This document shows, one piece after another, positions 11,991-24,337 of a stretch of 64,000 nucleotides of DNA. The notes under the pieces were generated by a model. That model searched no databases. It was not told the DNA's origin and saw only the letters and a list, made by a program, of their open reading frames with translations. Position 1 is the stretch's first letter, and every line of letters begins with the position of its first letter. The translations under genes and the position numbers were made by a program. This DNA comes from Balanoglossus misakiensis (lineage: Eukaryota > Hemichordata): contig CM082589.2 of assembly GCA_040954595.2 (NCBI GenBank), forward strand, positions 7,936,001 through 8,000,000, written 5' to 3'.

Positions 11991-14114
11991 CCACCACCAC
12001 CACCACCACCACCACCACCACCACCACCACCACCACCACCACCACAATCACCACCACAATCACCATCATCATCATACTCACAGTGGCATATGTCAATGAC
12101 ATCCAGAATCTACACATCAACATTCATTATATAGTGTCATAGTGTGAGCCATGTCCCTGTACACGTTGATCTCCCAGACGTTTCAGTGATCACATGCTGA
12201 TACTTTCTCATTTGAGAACCATTTAATTGAAAGGGGGGGGGGGGGGGGTAATCGGCCAACCCTGGAGAATGGAAAAATAAAATAAAAAACGCAAGTGAAA
12301 AAAAAACACTTCTTCAGTATTTATTGAACAAACAAGCAAAACAACATGGTGTCTTGTGAGGACAGTACGAGTAGCATCTGTGATACTTTTACAAATGCAA
12401 TTACATGTTTCTATAATTGTAGAGTTAAGCGCTGTTTACTTTTATTTTACTATAGGAATGTGATGGTGGCCCGAAGAGCCCTATAACCCCCAAACGGTGC
12501 AAGATGACTACCTCCACCTCAAAGGTATGCATAGGTCTAAAATGAGTAGACTTCCCCTGTAAATAATAGACATTTATGGAGGTATACCTCTTCAGAGGTA
12601 AAATCTGTTAAATAATAGATGAAGACATTTGCTGAAGGCTAAGCAATAATTTATACTTATATTAAAACCTCCCTGATTGCTGATCAGGACTATTTGGTAA
12701 CCCAATAATGTACTCATATAAATTATGCGAAAATATGGAGTTTAGATAAGAATAATTCAGTCATCCTAGTTCATGTTGATTAACGACCAAAATCAATAAA
12801 TTTGTTTATGGTTAACTTCAAAATAGACACCTCCCCAATCACCAAGGAGAAAATTGTACTCTTCGCAAGGATTAACAAGGACATCTCCCAAGAACATGAA
12901 ACTGAATTCTAACAGCATTGGAGGTGGGAAATCTACCAGTATGGCCATCAAGTTCTACACAACATCTATAGCAAACGAAACTAGAGATATCATATCATCA
13001 CTTTGCAATGGCTCCATCAGGAAGGCAACCAGGAAACTGTTATCGAAAGAAAGTTTACAGCCGCAATCTACCAAAGGCCTAGCCGATGCAGTCAGAATTG
13101 AATCGAAAAAAGTTACAAGGCTGAATGAGATGAGATGCGGTGATCTGAATTTTAAGACCGATGTTGCGCTCGAAGAAATCAAGAAATCCCTACCACTGTT
13201 ATGGACCACACTGTCGTCTGTATGTCCCACGGACACCCCTCTCTCTAAAGTCCTCATGGCAGCAGGCATACTTGTGCAGGCCAAGAACAGATACATCAAT
13301 GGTCTTCAGCTATTGATTGGAAAACTGATGTACCAGAGTCAGCTACAGAAAGCAGGGTACAGCTTCCTGTATCACCTAGGGATAACAACGTCCTACAAAA
13401 CTGTGATGAACCATTTACATGCTATGGCTACAGAGGTGGTTGATGACCAGGCAATGTCATGGGAACACGATCTTGAAATAAACAACACAGTAAGTAATCA
13501 TTAATTTCGCCTATAGTCAGTTAATTATATTGTTATGCAAATTAGTCATCACACTTTCCCAAAATCCTAGGGAGAACACTGGTCTATAGTATTGTTTTTA
13601 ATGTGTTATTATTTACACCAAGCGCTCCATGTGTGAAATAAAATGCATTTAATTCTTCTAAGTTTTTGAAACTTGACACTTGTTTTCAAAACATGTAATG
13701 GCTTGTACCAGGGCTGACATAAAATAATGGTTTTTATCTAATTCTCAACCCTGATCTGAAACCATGCAGTATGATGTTTGTAGGTATAGATATTGGTAAA
13801 CCGACCACAAGACTTCCAAGGATAGAATAGGGTGGTCATGCAAATACCAGTATAAGATGTTTGGTACAATCATGATTTTTTTGTTTTTATGTTAGATGGA
13901 TCAAAGCGACACTGGTACATCGGCCGGTGAAGAACTGCAGCCAACAGGGAACTTGGATCACACATATGCCATGTCACCACAGTGTGATAATGTTTCGGAC
14001 TCTGATCATGAAGAGCCAGGTTTTCGCTTCAACATGGATAATCTTGACTATGAGTATGAAGATAGTTCACAAATTTGCTTACAACCAAATGAGCCCGGGT
14101 CTGCAAATTATTGA
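10533..14114 (+). CDS. Transposon-related DUF6589-family-like protein, N-terminal part, 4 exons
   Basis: Exons 10533-10874, 12456-12524, 12827-13489 and 13896-14114 join in phase 0 at GT-AG sites and give 430 aa. A second ATG at 10554 in AAGATGGCG context could be the real start. Residues 30-90 form a two-pair cysteine module (FCAVCQC ... YVCRPCRRK, then a basic helix), probably zinc-binding. The third exon encodes helical segments (SLPLLWTTLSSVCP, NRYINGLQLLIGKLMYQSQ) that I recall upstream of DUF6589 in multicopy invertebrate proteins. The fourth exon contains GFRFNMDNLDY, like the start of DUF6589 proper, then stops within about 25 residues, so most of that domain is absent. It is therefore either a truncated transposon-derived copy or a domesticated remnant. 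Intron 1 contains a Mutator-like insertion. The family call is from memory; the splice model is well supported. Confidence 0.55.
10955..11846. mobile_element. 892-bp Mutator-like foldback element with 9-bp target duplication
   Basis: Inverted termini begin GGCTAGTTATACTTTGCG and pair for about 270 bp per side, leaving a loop of about 350 bp. The 9-mer GATTCATCA flanks both ends (10946-10954 and 11847-11855). Long terminal inverted repeats with 9-bp duplications are typical of Mutator-like elements. No transposase is visible. It sits in intron 1 of the 10533-14114 gene. Confidence 0.85.
11852..12075. repeat. (CAT)n/(CAC)n microsatellite
   Basis: Alternating blocks of CAT and CAC trinucleotides directly abut the right target duplication of the preceding element. 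The short CATCAT run at about 10925 left of the element suggests the insertion landed in a pre-existing repeat. Confidence 0.95.
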
Positions 14115-15127
14115 GAATGATGAAGCCAACACGTGTGACAGAGAACTAGACTGGGCTGTGAGAGAGTCTACAGCAGACCATGCAACGAACGACGCACAAA
14201 ACCACCATGGACATTATAAACTTGTTACATTTTCTCGCTTCACAAGTTTATTGATGTGAAAATTTGGCTAATTGAATTAAAAATGTACATGTACAATTAG
14301 TTCTCTGCACAAATGTCATGAGTCTCGTAGTCTGAGATTTATGAAGACTGAACTTCCAGAGTCACCAAAATAAGTGTGAAATTGAAGTTCACTAATTGAA
14401 TTCAGCTTAAAACCCAATAGTATAATGACTGTTACCCCTACAAAGAAGATACGTTTGGCAGTTTGCTTACAATATTGGTGATAATTAACTTATTAAAGGA
14501 ACTTGGAATATTACTCTCGCTTCAAAATTTTCTTTCAATAAACAGGTTGATGTTGTTTTGGCTAGATTTATCTAAATAAAATACAAAAAAAATTATGTGA
14601 CTTTATTTTCACGCTTATTTTGGCTCTCGCGTATTTCGCAAAAATTTATTACCGGTACTTGCGAAAATAAAGTGTTATACAGTACTCCATCCATGATCCA
14701 CATCTAGCTTGTTATACATTTCTTTCCTACACATGTACACAGCCATCTTTTCTAGTCCCCATTCATGTACATGTAGTAATAACTTAAACAAAGACTCATG
14801 ATTCAAATACAGAAAGTAAGTTGTACATCCAGGATTTTCAAGTGCTTCCCATGAGAGAATAAACGTTAAAACATACAGATTAGTTCATTTAACCTTTTAA
14901 CAGGAAACATAATTTGCAGTGTTCTCATGATTTCCCTAACTGATATGCAAGAGTTCCTCAGTATGCTACAAGGTAAAGCTGCATAAAAAATTCTCAAAGT
15001 GTGAACCACTGATGAATGTACAGTCATGACAAAATGGCCTGAATCAATATCCATTAGATATTCAAGTTGATCGTGTGAAAAGTGTCACTGAAGTCCTGAT
15101 ATTTGCAAGAACAGAAGGGGTCCATCA
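14115..15127. other. Convergent intergenic region with a MITE half
   Basis: Lies between the stop of the + strand DUF6589-like gene and the stop of GNL2. From about 14580 to 14687 it holds the right half of a GCGAG-family MITE (ends GCGAAAATAAAGTGTTATACAGTA). Nothing else is recognised. Confidence 0.6.
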
Positions 15128-18100
15128 TCAGTAGTCTTTGCTTCTTCTTTTGTAGTTTTTATTCTTCACATTAACTTCTTCATAAAATCGAACTCCTATT
15201 TTTTCTTTCATTTTCTTCTGATGTTCTCTTCGAATTTCCTGTTCACGTAAAGAAAAAAAAAGGAATGGTTTTTAATACTTGTCACTTGAATTATCTTCAA
15301 AAATTTGTGTTCGGTCAGTTATCAAGCAAGGCACCATACTCCTCACACTTTCTGAAAATGATTAGTTTTCAGCCCATCAACAAGTTGTGTTTGGATCATT
15401 TTTATTGTTCACAAATACATTCAAAGTCTGGTCTTGAATAGAATATTTCACAACATTGGCTGTTGTAAGAAGATAAATGCTGGGAATTTGTTCCTGCTGT
15501 GTTAAGCAGAACAAGAAACCATGATTGATGTACAGAAAAAAAATTTAAGACAATAGACAAAAGTTACAGATAGTGGAGTTTTAACCCACATTTCTCATGA
15601 TTGCAAATGTAATAAATGAGAAATGTGGGTTATGCAAAATGCAAAATCTCACCTTCTTTGACGGTTTGCATTCATCATCTGAATCTGCATCAAAGTATCT
15701 CTTTCTCTTTCTTCCTTTTGGCTTTTCTTTGACAGTCTTCTTTTTCATGTTCACCATGGCAACATATGCTGTTTCTTTCACCTCAACTTTCTTATCTTCT
15801 ACTAAGTCATCACCTTGGTTTGTATCATCATCTTCTTCTTCATCATCATCATCACCATTATCATCACTGCCTGGCAACTCATCATCTGGTTTATCTGTTA
15901 AAACACATTTAAAATTCTTTACAGACAGTATCAAAACAAAACTTGAAACAGAAAAAGTCACAGGTCCATTTGCTTTGTAGAGACTGATTATTCATTTTGG
16001 TGAGTTTTTCACTCTCATGTCTATAAGCGGGATAGCAGTTGTGTGTGGTCGAACATTGATTCACTAGATATCCACATGTAGAATAACATAAACGATGTCT
16101 TGTATCAAACATAATTAATGGAAAAAGAGCAGCGAGAGAGAGACTTTGTCCCTTTAAATAGTGACTAAATTACTTTACCTTCTATCTCGGAAGTTTTGGT
16201 GTCTTCCACGTCTGGCGTTTCCTCTTCCACCTTCTTCTTGGTTGCTTTGCTGTTGACTTTCACAGGCTTGATGTCAAGACCGGACAGTCTCTGCTGATTG
16301 GTCTTCTTGCCCCTCAAAAATCTTTCCACACCTTGTGATAAACACTGTTCTCCTAAAACTGATTTGCTTGATGGTTCCTTTTTGTCCTGACGACCACGGT
16401 GATACAACTTCGTATCGGTTTCCTCATCACTGTTGTCTTCTATATCTTGTGTTTCCATGGGAACCGAAACTCCTCCATCGCCTTCAACAAACTCTGGTTC
16501 AACATGGATCTGACTGAGGTCCTGTTTCACCTGTGGCATCTCCTCAACATCTGCGGTAATACTTTCTTTCTTTTCTTTATTGGGATCATCTTCAGATGTG
16601 ATGTCCATTTTCTCAGTCTTTTCACTCACTGTTGCAGTGTTCTTCCTTGAGTCTCCCTCCTGATGTCCAAATTAAATGAAGGGATGGAAAATTACTCAAG
16701 GCAAACAACTTATTGAATGTGCCAAACACACTTGGCATTGATAACCCCAGTCTACAAGGAATAAGCGTGGACAAAGATGACAAGCTTTGCTGTTTAGACT
16801 GTTCCTGGTGATGTTTCAAGTAACTACATGTACCAGTTTCAAAATGTGCAGTTCAGTAATAATGTTTTCTCAATCTCTCTCTCTCTCCCTCCCCCTCTCT
16901 CTATCTTTCTGTGCCTAAATTTCCCAACCCAACCCACAACTGCTGTGGGCGACAGTTACAGTATTTATTGTTGGTTGCATATGTTATTTCCCAGCTTCCA
17001 AAGATATGCTTTGATAAAATACCCACTGTCTGTTATTTACAGGGACTTAGTACGTTCAAGAGTCTCTAGTTCATGTGAATAAACACAGAAAGAGGTTGTG
17101 TGTTTCCAGACTGATACTCGTACCAACCAGTGGGCATTGTAATTTTGTATACTGATGAGTGATCTGTTGAAAGTTACAGTTATACGCTCACCTCCAATTT
17201 ACATACGCCCATATATGCCAGAAATGGCGTATTTGAGGCTTCTAAAGAACATATGGCGGCGCTCTTTTTTTTTTTCGCGTGTGCCACCCACTAAAAATCT
17301 GTGATTGGTCAGATCTCAATTTGCCACTTACCTTTACTTCCATATTTGGTGGTTTCACAAAATAAGGTAATTTTCCCCTCTGCCAATCATTGAGCACCAT
17401 CTTGGCCATCGTACTGAAGTCTGGCTCTCCACCCTGTAATTAAAGTGAGATTTATTGGCAAAAAAATATGGTGCAGGGCAAATATTTCGAACACATTAGA
17501 CGTGTATTTATGCTGAAAACACTTTTTATGATTTGCTTTTAATACCTTGAGTAATCTTCCACTCCTCCTTGCCAGCTTTTCCAGGAAATCATTGGCATCA
17601 CTCCAATCAACAACTCTGTATGTTCTTTGGACATATTCCTCTTTTACTCTTTCTAGTACATCAGAGATGTAGTCTTCTGGATTCTTGATATTTTCAACTC
17701 TGACCTACAGACAGATATACATGACACTTATCATTCAGCTGGAGTGGCAGCTTACTAGTATATGATAGTTATTTCTTTGTACAACACATGCAAGTTTCGT
17801 ACATAAAATCCTAGGGAAAAAGAAATTTGGTCTATTTTCCCGATCCCTGACAGACTACAGTCGCCGTCATATTGTCTGTTGTTAGGAAATCATGCAGCCT
17901 TATGGCATTGACGATCATTGGATTTTAATCTTCTCAACATAGCCCATGTGTGCACAATCGACATTGTTATTGTTTGAAAAATTACACTTAACTCCACACA
18001 CAGTCACACTACTGTGCTTGGAGCAAGTGATATGTGTATAAACTTACCACTCCCTTTAAGACTAACTCTGTTTCTGTCTCCCCTGTTGGATACACCACAC

Positions 18101-21100
18101 CCGGACAATCAATCAGGAATATTCTTCTCATGAGAGTAATGTACTGCCACACTTTGGTTTCACCAGCTATGGGAGCTACTTTACACACTTTCTTTGCTCT
18201 TAGCGTATTGATAATGGAGCTCTTTCCTACATTTGGATAACCGATAAATCCCACGCTGATTTGTTTCTTGTCTAAGTGAAGCTGTAAAAGGAAAAATACA
18301 GAGTGAAACATCCTCTGGCTCTGCCTTATTCTCCATACAGAGATTGTAGTGTGGATAATTCTAACCAAGCTAGGGGGTCTGACTGGCAGCCAGTCCCCCT
18401 AGGTAGGTAAGCTACAATTTCTGTACAGAGAATGCCGCGCCTCTGCTTGTCACACTGAGTTTTGCCCAATGGTCATTACTCATCCTTTCAATTGTGTCTG
18501 CTGTACGACGACAATTGGTTACAATCCGGATAATGCAAGGGATACGACTCAATGTTATGAGAACTGCATAAACCATACGCAATTAAAAATTGTCCCCTTT
18601 GCCATGACTTGCTTCTAGCCTACATGTACCTCCAAAACCCTTCCTTTTGTAATCTCTCTTTTCTGGACCAAGAGAGTTCAACTGGACAGACACAAATGCA
18701 GTACCCATGGTTGAGCATACAAGTCACTGATCACTTTTTCAAATTCCCACACATCCAAAATGGCCAAATTGGAAAGAAATCACTTAGATTACCCAATAGT
18801 CATTGTCAGTGGCAAGGTTAAGGGCAGATGACTCTAAGATATCCTGTCTTTGGTTCACTTCATCAAAAAAATATTATTTTGGATTTCTTGTTATGTAGTG
18901 GACTGAAATGCACAATAGACCCAATGGCGGTTGCACATGTGTGTATATTATGTAGTTATTCTTTATACATGTATCACCCCAGGGCCACGGAGCAAAACCC
19001 TAAAATAAAATGAACCCATCCCCCCCCCCCTCCCCCAGTGTCCTCTACAGAGGTCCAACCATAACCATAGGTAACAACTGATGGATTTGGACTGAACCAT
19101 TTTGGTGAAAGGGCTGAGGCAAATCAAATCAAAGAACAACTGCAAACTCACCTTGGCAAACTGCCTGAGTAACTGTATCAAAGCACCTTTGCCAAATGGG
19201 TTATTGACACTGGCATGCATCGCTAGCGTGGGATATTCTTGAGACAATATGGCAACCCATCTTTGCTGTAAAAATGAGAAAAAAAAAGACAGTTTTAATT
19301 AGAGTCTGCAGGTGACATAGTGCTTGTAACAAGATATACACCTTAGAAGAAATGAAAACAACAAAAATATGTAACAAGAGATTTTAACTTTCAGTCAAAA
19401 TTTAGCAAAAATAAAAAGTCACATAATATAAGGTTATTCACAAAATACCGGGATTTATGTCCGAGTACATCGTGCAGCGCAGGTATTGTCCGAGACGCGC
19501 AGCGTCGAGGACAATACCGAAGCGTACGATGTACGAGGACATAAATCCCGGTATTTTGTGAATAACCTTATTATTATACACCTTCTCTGAACCGTTCTTC
19601 ATGAACGATAAAGAATAAATTGGCCGCTATCGGACTTTCTAGTTTTCAGACATCGCCATGATGTAATTTGCATATCGAACGTGCCTTCACCTCGCGCATC
19701 AGGTGTCGAACTGCCTGTCTAGCGCGCGATGTTCTACGCTGCTTGCGCTGAAATGAACGCGCTCGCCTGTTCGTTCACAGATTCTTTCGACTGAAATTTC
19801 AGCGTAGATTTTGACTTATTTCGCATCTTGGGTCACCAATAATTTTGTTTAATAACGACTGTGTACTTTTTATATAAATTGTTGTCAGAGTAGGGTTAAT
19901 ATCATCATTGTTCACATTGAACACCAGTCCTGTGAGGTCAAAGTCACAATGCGTCCAATAACCCTGTGGGTTATTGGACTCCGCGTCCTCATTTGAATAA
20001 TTATTGTACGGTGATACCGCGAATTATTGTATCACGGAACTCCATAGGTTACAGCAGTAGGTGTATAATAATAATGTTTTCCAGAGATAACGATGCAGTG
20101 AAATAAGAGAACGCGAACATTAATCGTCAAGTAACAGTTGCCTCTTTTGATATCGCAAAAATTTCCTGTCGCAAAGATGAATGAGGTAAACACACTTACT
20201 GTCACCCAGGTTGGCACCAGATCAACTTTGTTGAGAACGAAAATGAGATGTTTATGTTTCTTCTCTTTAGAAAGAAAGTTTTCAATGTGTTTACATCGGG
20301 TGCCTTGTGGATCTCTTGCATCCAAAACTTGGATGACAACATCTGATGAATCAACCACCTGAAATGTAGGATAACATTGACAGATAATGATGCTATCCAG
20401 ATAGAAATCTGATGCGATTAAAAAAAAACTTCAGTAGTACCATTACATAGCCTTTTGAAATGGTGTTTAAGTAAGACAAACAGTTCTTTAGGTAGGTCAG
20501 GAACATTGCATGTACACTCTCATGATATTACCTTGTATAATTCTCCCCATATTCTGGACGATGTTCCTTTATTAAATATTGGTTCTTTAGCTTCAGTACG
20601 AACTCCCTCATCTTGTCTCTCCAAATCATTATCTTTGCTGGCATCATACTTCTCACTGGACAGCTGTGCATTCTTCAACATGCTCTGGTGACACAAAGGA
20701 TGATGGCACATGCATTAGTCATAGTTGGTCTGGACAATCTGTTGCTTAAAGACGATCGTCTATTGCGCATGTGCATAATTTCGTGTGTACAAACATAACG
20801 TCCAATCCAAATATTCTGCAAATTTTTCATTCAACGCAATCAAATAGTGAACTGCCTTTACTTCCTTCCATATTTCATGCGTACAGTAAAAGTAGACTTT
20901 AGTATTGTCCCCTCTTTTTGCCCAATTTTCTGTCTTTTCTCAATCTCTGACACAGACTATGGTCGCTGCCATCTTGTATATTGTTAGGACAACACACTGC
21001 CATATAGCATTGACTGTATATCATTTTTGTAAACAGAGTCTCTGGTTAGGCACATGCACATGAGACGACCATTGCCCTTCAAGAGCACTCGCTGACTAAG

Positions 21101-23386
21101 TCTCAGTAAGACTGTTCCATTGATACATAGGTCTTTACAGTAAAATTTTGATTTAAACCGAGAAATTTGCAATAAAAATACATTGCAATGAACCCCCCAA
21201 AAGTTTACACAACATGTATAACTGGAGTGGAACCTTTGAAACAACTTTCCAAACCAATAACAGTAGTGCTGATCACATTTTGAACAATTTTGCCACATGC
21301 ATGGTCTTCAGTGGAAAGGCAAAAAACATTAGCATTTGTTCATGACATTCTTACCTGTACATCAGGATCTTTCAATGTTGGTTTCTTCCTTTGTTTCTTT
21401 TTACCAAATGTACTTTCAAAACTCTCTGTATCAAGAAGATGTACCCTTGCATGCTAGAAAATATAAGGTAAGTTCAGCTTGTAATTACATGTACATGACA
21501 TTGTAGTTCTTTAACCCTAATGCTAAATCGGTTGAAACTTGTTTGATATCCAGGGTGCCTAGAATCCTGGCTCCCAGGCCTGTTAGACTGCCAAGTGCGT
21601 GTTACTCAGTAGGGCCTATACAAGACCCTCAAACCAAACCAGTTCAAACCAGTACGATTTGGTACATTTTACAGGGGGCTCAGACTGCCAAGTGTGTCTA
21701 AGTACGTATGAGAGCCATGTCAAGATATTCAAAAAAGGTTTAAGAAGAAAAAAGGCACACTCATATTTTAAGGGACTTGACACTCTAAACAGGTATGACA
21801 CCCAGTAGCATTTGGGTTGAGCTATCTTAGTATTCAATTGAACCTACCTTTGCTTTCTCTTGAAGTAAAGAAATTGGTAATTTGGTCTGTCTCATGACAA
21901 CCTGGTAGGGATCTTTCATCACTTTGCCCAGTTCTTCTTGAAAGGTTTGTAGTGAAGATTGACTCACTACTCGGGTGTTCCCTGTTATCATACAAAGTGA
22001 GTTAGACACTGTGGTGCACATAAGCATACACACAAAAAATCGCGTCGAGGACACGGTGGTCCCATTTAAGGATTACACAAGAAAAAGTCTACACCAGGAA
22101 CATTGATTACAGAAGTACAGAAAGTAGAAAGAGAAAAAAGAAAAGATAAGAAGGTGACTGCATCTTTTTTAATGGGTGCATTTCCCACACATCAAAATTG
22201 GTGAGCAATTAGGAGGATTGCATATGGCTTGAGTGACTGACCCATTGTGTTACTGTCTAAAAAATGCCTCATCCTTTACTACTGGTGAGAAATCATCCTA
22301 AATTCGGTTGACTGCAAAATCCCTCCCAAAGCCTGATCATCTTGAAAGGTCAAAACCACAGATAAGGGTGTTCACTTTGCACATACTCACCAAACCATTT
22401 TCTATTAGGTTCCACTCTTGCAACAGTACCACTGGCAAGTGTTCCTTGAAATACAGCTGCCTTTACTATCTTACCGTCTCTATTTCTGTTGATAAAAGCA
22501 AATCACAAATTAAAATTGCTGCAAAAATTATTGCAACTTGCAGTCATTCTCAAATCCATAATAATTACATACGGCCTTATAATACACATTCATGCAAGCA
22601 GTAAATGTATCCTTGTATTTAAATTTGGGGTTCTTGGATTAATTTTTAGAGATGTTTTTTGTTAAGGGGGTTGGGTTAAGCTCTATTTTGATAGACACAA
22701 GACACTGACATTAATTTTTTGGATTTCAGTTGGATACAAAACCCCCTACTTTAAGTATGTGCAAGGGGAATTGATATACATGTACATACCTTACTGGTTT
22801 GCCAGATTTATACATCTTCAGTCGATTTATGGTGTTTTTATCTCTCATGTTTCCTCCCCCTTTTTTAACTGGTTTAGGTCTGTCTGATAATACAAGAACA
22901 ACACAAATTACACATTGTGAGCTCCACCCTTTGTAACTTTTGGCTGTTTTTAAAAGTATTTTCTTGTGTGTTACTGTATCAGCCATGGTTTCTTGTGAAC
23001 TACCCTGCAAGTGCATCTTGCCTTCTTGGACTCTACCATTCTCTGGCAAAGGCGTGACTGGCCGGACTGTGCCTACACGAAAGCAACTTCGCTAAGTTAT
23101 AACCTTATATCACAGTCACTCCACACACTGTGATTATATACACGAAAAACTGCCAAAACGACGCAAGCAGCTGTCGGCAGTCTAGCGTTCAATAACAAAT
23201 TTCGCAACACACCCCACATGTACTCCATGATGTACTGTATGTCTGTGACGAAGGCATGGCGATATAACGATTTTCAAGCATCGTTCCCTCCAGTTATCTG
23301 TGCAAGAAGAACTCATGACTCTTACCTGGATTCAAGCTATGATTCCCTTTATTTACAAGATTCATCTTCTTCCGAAACTTTGCCAT
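15128..23386 (-). CDS. GNL2: Nucleolar GTPase GNL2 (NOG2/Nog2p), complete, 14 exons
   Basis: Circularly permuted GTPase needed for late nucleolar/nuclear 60S ribosomal subunit assembly. Exons: 23386-23326, 22883-22790, 22485-22391, 21981-21848, 21453-21355, 20684-20532, 20358-20200, 19265-19152, 18281-18048, 17704-17546, 17433-17332, 16659-16179, 15894-15653, 15238-15128. Phases close to 745 aa (human 731). The G motifs occur in permuted order: G4 NKVD at 255-258, then G1 GYPNVGKSS at 317-325, the IAGETK segment, and G3 DCPG at 361-364. The N terminus ([19 protein letters not shown]) and the C-terminal [16 protein letters not shown] tail match NOG2. Residues from about 470 are acidic and low complexity, with a Lys-rich KGRKRKR signal. 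The start at 23386 comes from a short first exon whose phase fits; a read-through ATG at 23049 does not. Introns carry several MITEs. Confidence 0.97.
15981..16153. repeat. One arm of a TTAA (T2/Kolobok-like) MITE in GNL2 intron 12
   Basis: Matches the right arm of the palindromes at 37284 and 38971, including ATTCATTTTGG, GGTCGAACATTGATTCACTA and the end AGAGAGAGACTTTGTCCCT followed by TTAA. The left arm is missing. It ends only 25 bp from the exon 12 donor. Confidence 0.8.
17255..17335. repeat. Dispersed repeat fragment shared with 36633-36705
   Basis: Both places contain GGCG(G)CGCTCTTTTTT, a CGTGTG(C/T)CACCCACT block and a TCTGTGATTGG block in the same order. Its family is not recognised. 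At 17255 it lies in a GNL2 intron next to an exon. Confidence 0.6.
19429..19574. repeat. Palindromic MITE in GNL2 intron 7
   Basis: The arms AAGGTTATTCACAAAATACC and GGTATTTTGTGAATAACCTT are inverted copies, extending through ATTTATGTCC to a GC-rich centre (GCGCAGCGTCGAGG). Total about 145 bp. Confidence 0.8.
20082..20182. repeat. Fragment of GCGAG-family MITE beside the GNL2 exon 7 donor
   Basis: Contains GATAACGATGCAGTGAAATA, GAGAACGCGAACATTAAT and GATATCGCAAAAATTTCC, an inverted diverged relative of 28180-28355. It ends about 18 bp from the exon 7 donor. Confidence 0.55.
21511..21819. repeat. MITE with TTAACCCTAATGCT terminus, copy 2
   Basis: Second copy of the 3877-4187 element, same orientation and about the same length, in GNL2 intron 4. 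The right end is slightly degenerate (AGCATTTGGGTTGA). Confidence 0.75.
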
Positions 23387-24337
23387 TTTGGCTTTTAAAA
23401 GTTGACTAGCTGTGGTTTGCGACGAAAGCACGTTGTATCCTCCCCTTATTACTGAGATTAACTTTGTATTTCTAGTCTGTCTGTTCGACAAAACCTTACT
23501 TGTGATACTTTTTAAAATTTGTCTAGATATTGACAGATATGCAATATCTATCATAACATATTATATAAAATATAACAAAAGTGTTTAAATAATATTATAA
23601 AATACAGTATTTATTTGCGATGATTTGAAAAGGCGACGAAGCGATATGTAAACCTGGGTCTAGAAATGGACGTCTCTGTTTGGTGACATTGGTGGAAACA
23701 AATTGCAAACAATTATTAGTCTTGGAGGTCAACAAACTCTGTAACTCTATCAGTATCAGTACACACAGGACTGTGTGAATGAAGTTAGCACGCTGCTTCA
23801 TGTGCTTAGCTCCACCATCCTTGCAGCAAAGACAGAAGTGCGCCTGAGTCGTGGAACAACCTGGTCGTAGGTAACTTCCGTCTTACCGAGCGAGTTTACT
23901 GAGTAATTCCTCTGGCATCGACCATGGAGGTACTAGCTCAGTAGCTGCAATGATTCATGCACACGCGCTTGAATCAATGTTGCGAATTGGTACTATCAGG
24001 CTAAAGTACCAATTCGCAACATTGATTCAAGCGCGTGTGGTAGCATGCACATTGCAGTACCCGCTACAATCAATCATTGCAGCTGGTGCTGCCAGTGCGA
24101 CAGGTTGATGGTGTGTTCGCAGGCCTACCATCAACCCGGCTGGTTGGGTGGCTTGTTTCATGTGGCACACCACGCAAATCACACGACCCATACAGCCCAC
24201 CAAGGCTACAATTATTACAGAAAGATGTACTAATAAATTTTAATGTTAATTAAAATATTTTTGGATCATTATTTTAGATATAATCAAGATAAAAAGGCAG
24301 TTGATCATGGACTGAGAGTTTGGCCTGCTCGTACAAA
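23387..24337. promoter_or_regulatory. Divergent intergenic region GNL2 / PEX3
   Basis: 951 bp between the opposed start codons. It holds 5' UTR and promoter sequence for both genes (inferred) and a perfect 35-bp hairpin at 23960-24039. No TATA box stands out. Confidence 0.5.
23960..24039. repeat. Perfect 35-bp hairpin between GNL2 and PEX3
   Basis: 23960-23994 (CACACGCGCTTGAATC... to ...AATTGGTACT) is the exact inverse of 24005-24039 around a 10-base loop. Weaker pairing continues outward (CATGCACAC / GTGTGGTAGCATG). Confidence 0.9.

Noticed and set aside
11737-12142. Poly-Met, poly-Val, poly-Ile and poly-Thr frames
   Set aside because: Products of the CAT/CAC microsatellite read in several frames.
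22884-23049. ATG at 23049 as the GNL2 start
   Set aside because: Its frame runs through intron sequence without NOG2 similarity, whereas exon 23386-23326 gives NHSLNP and joins in phase to DRPKP.
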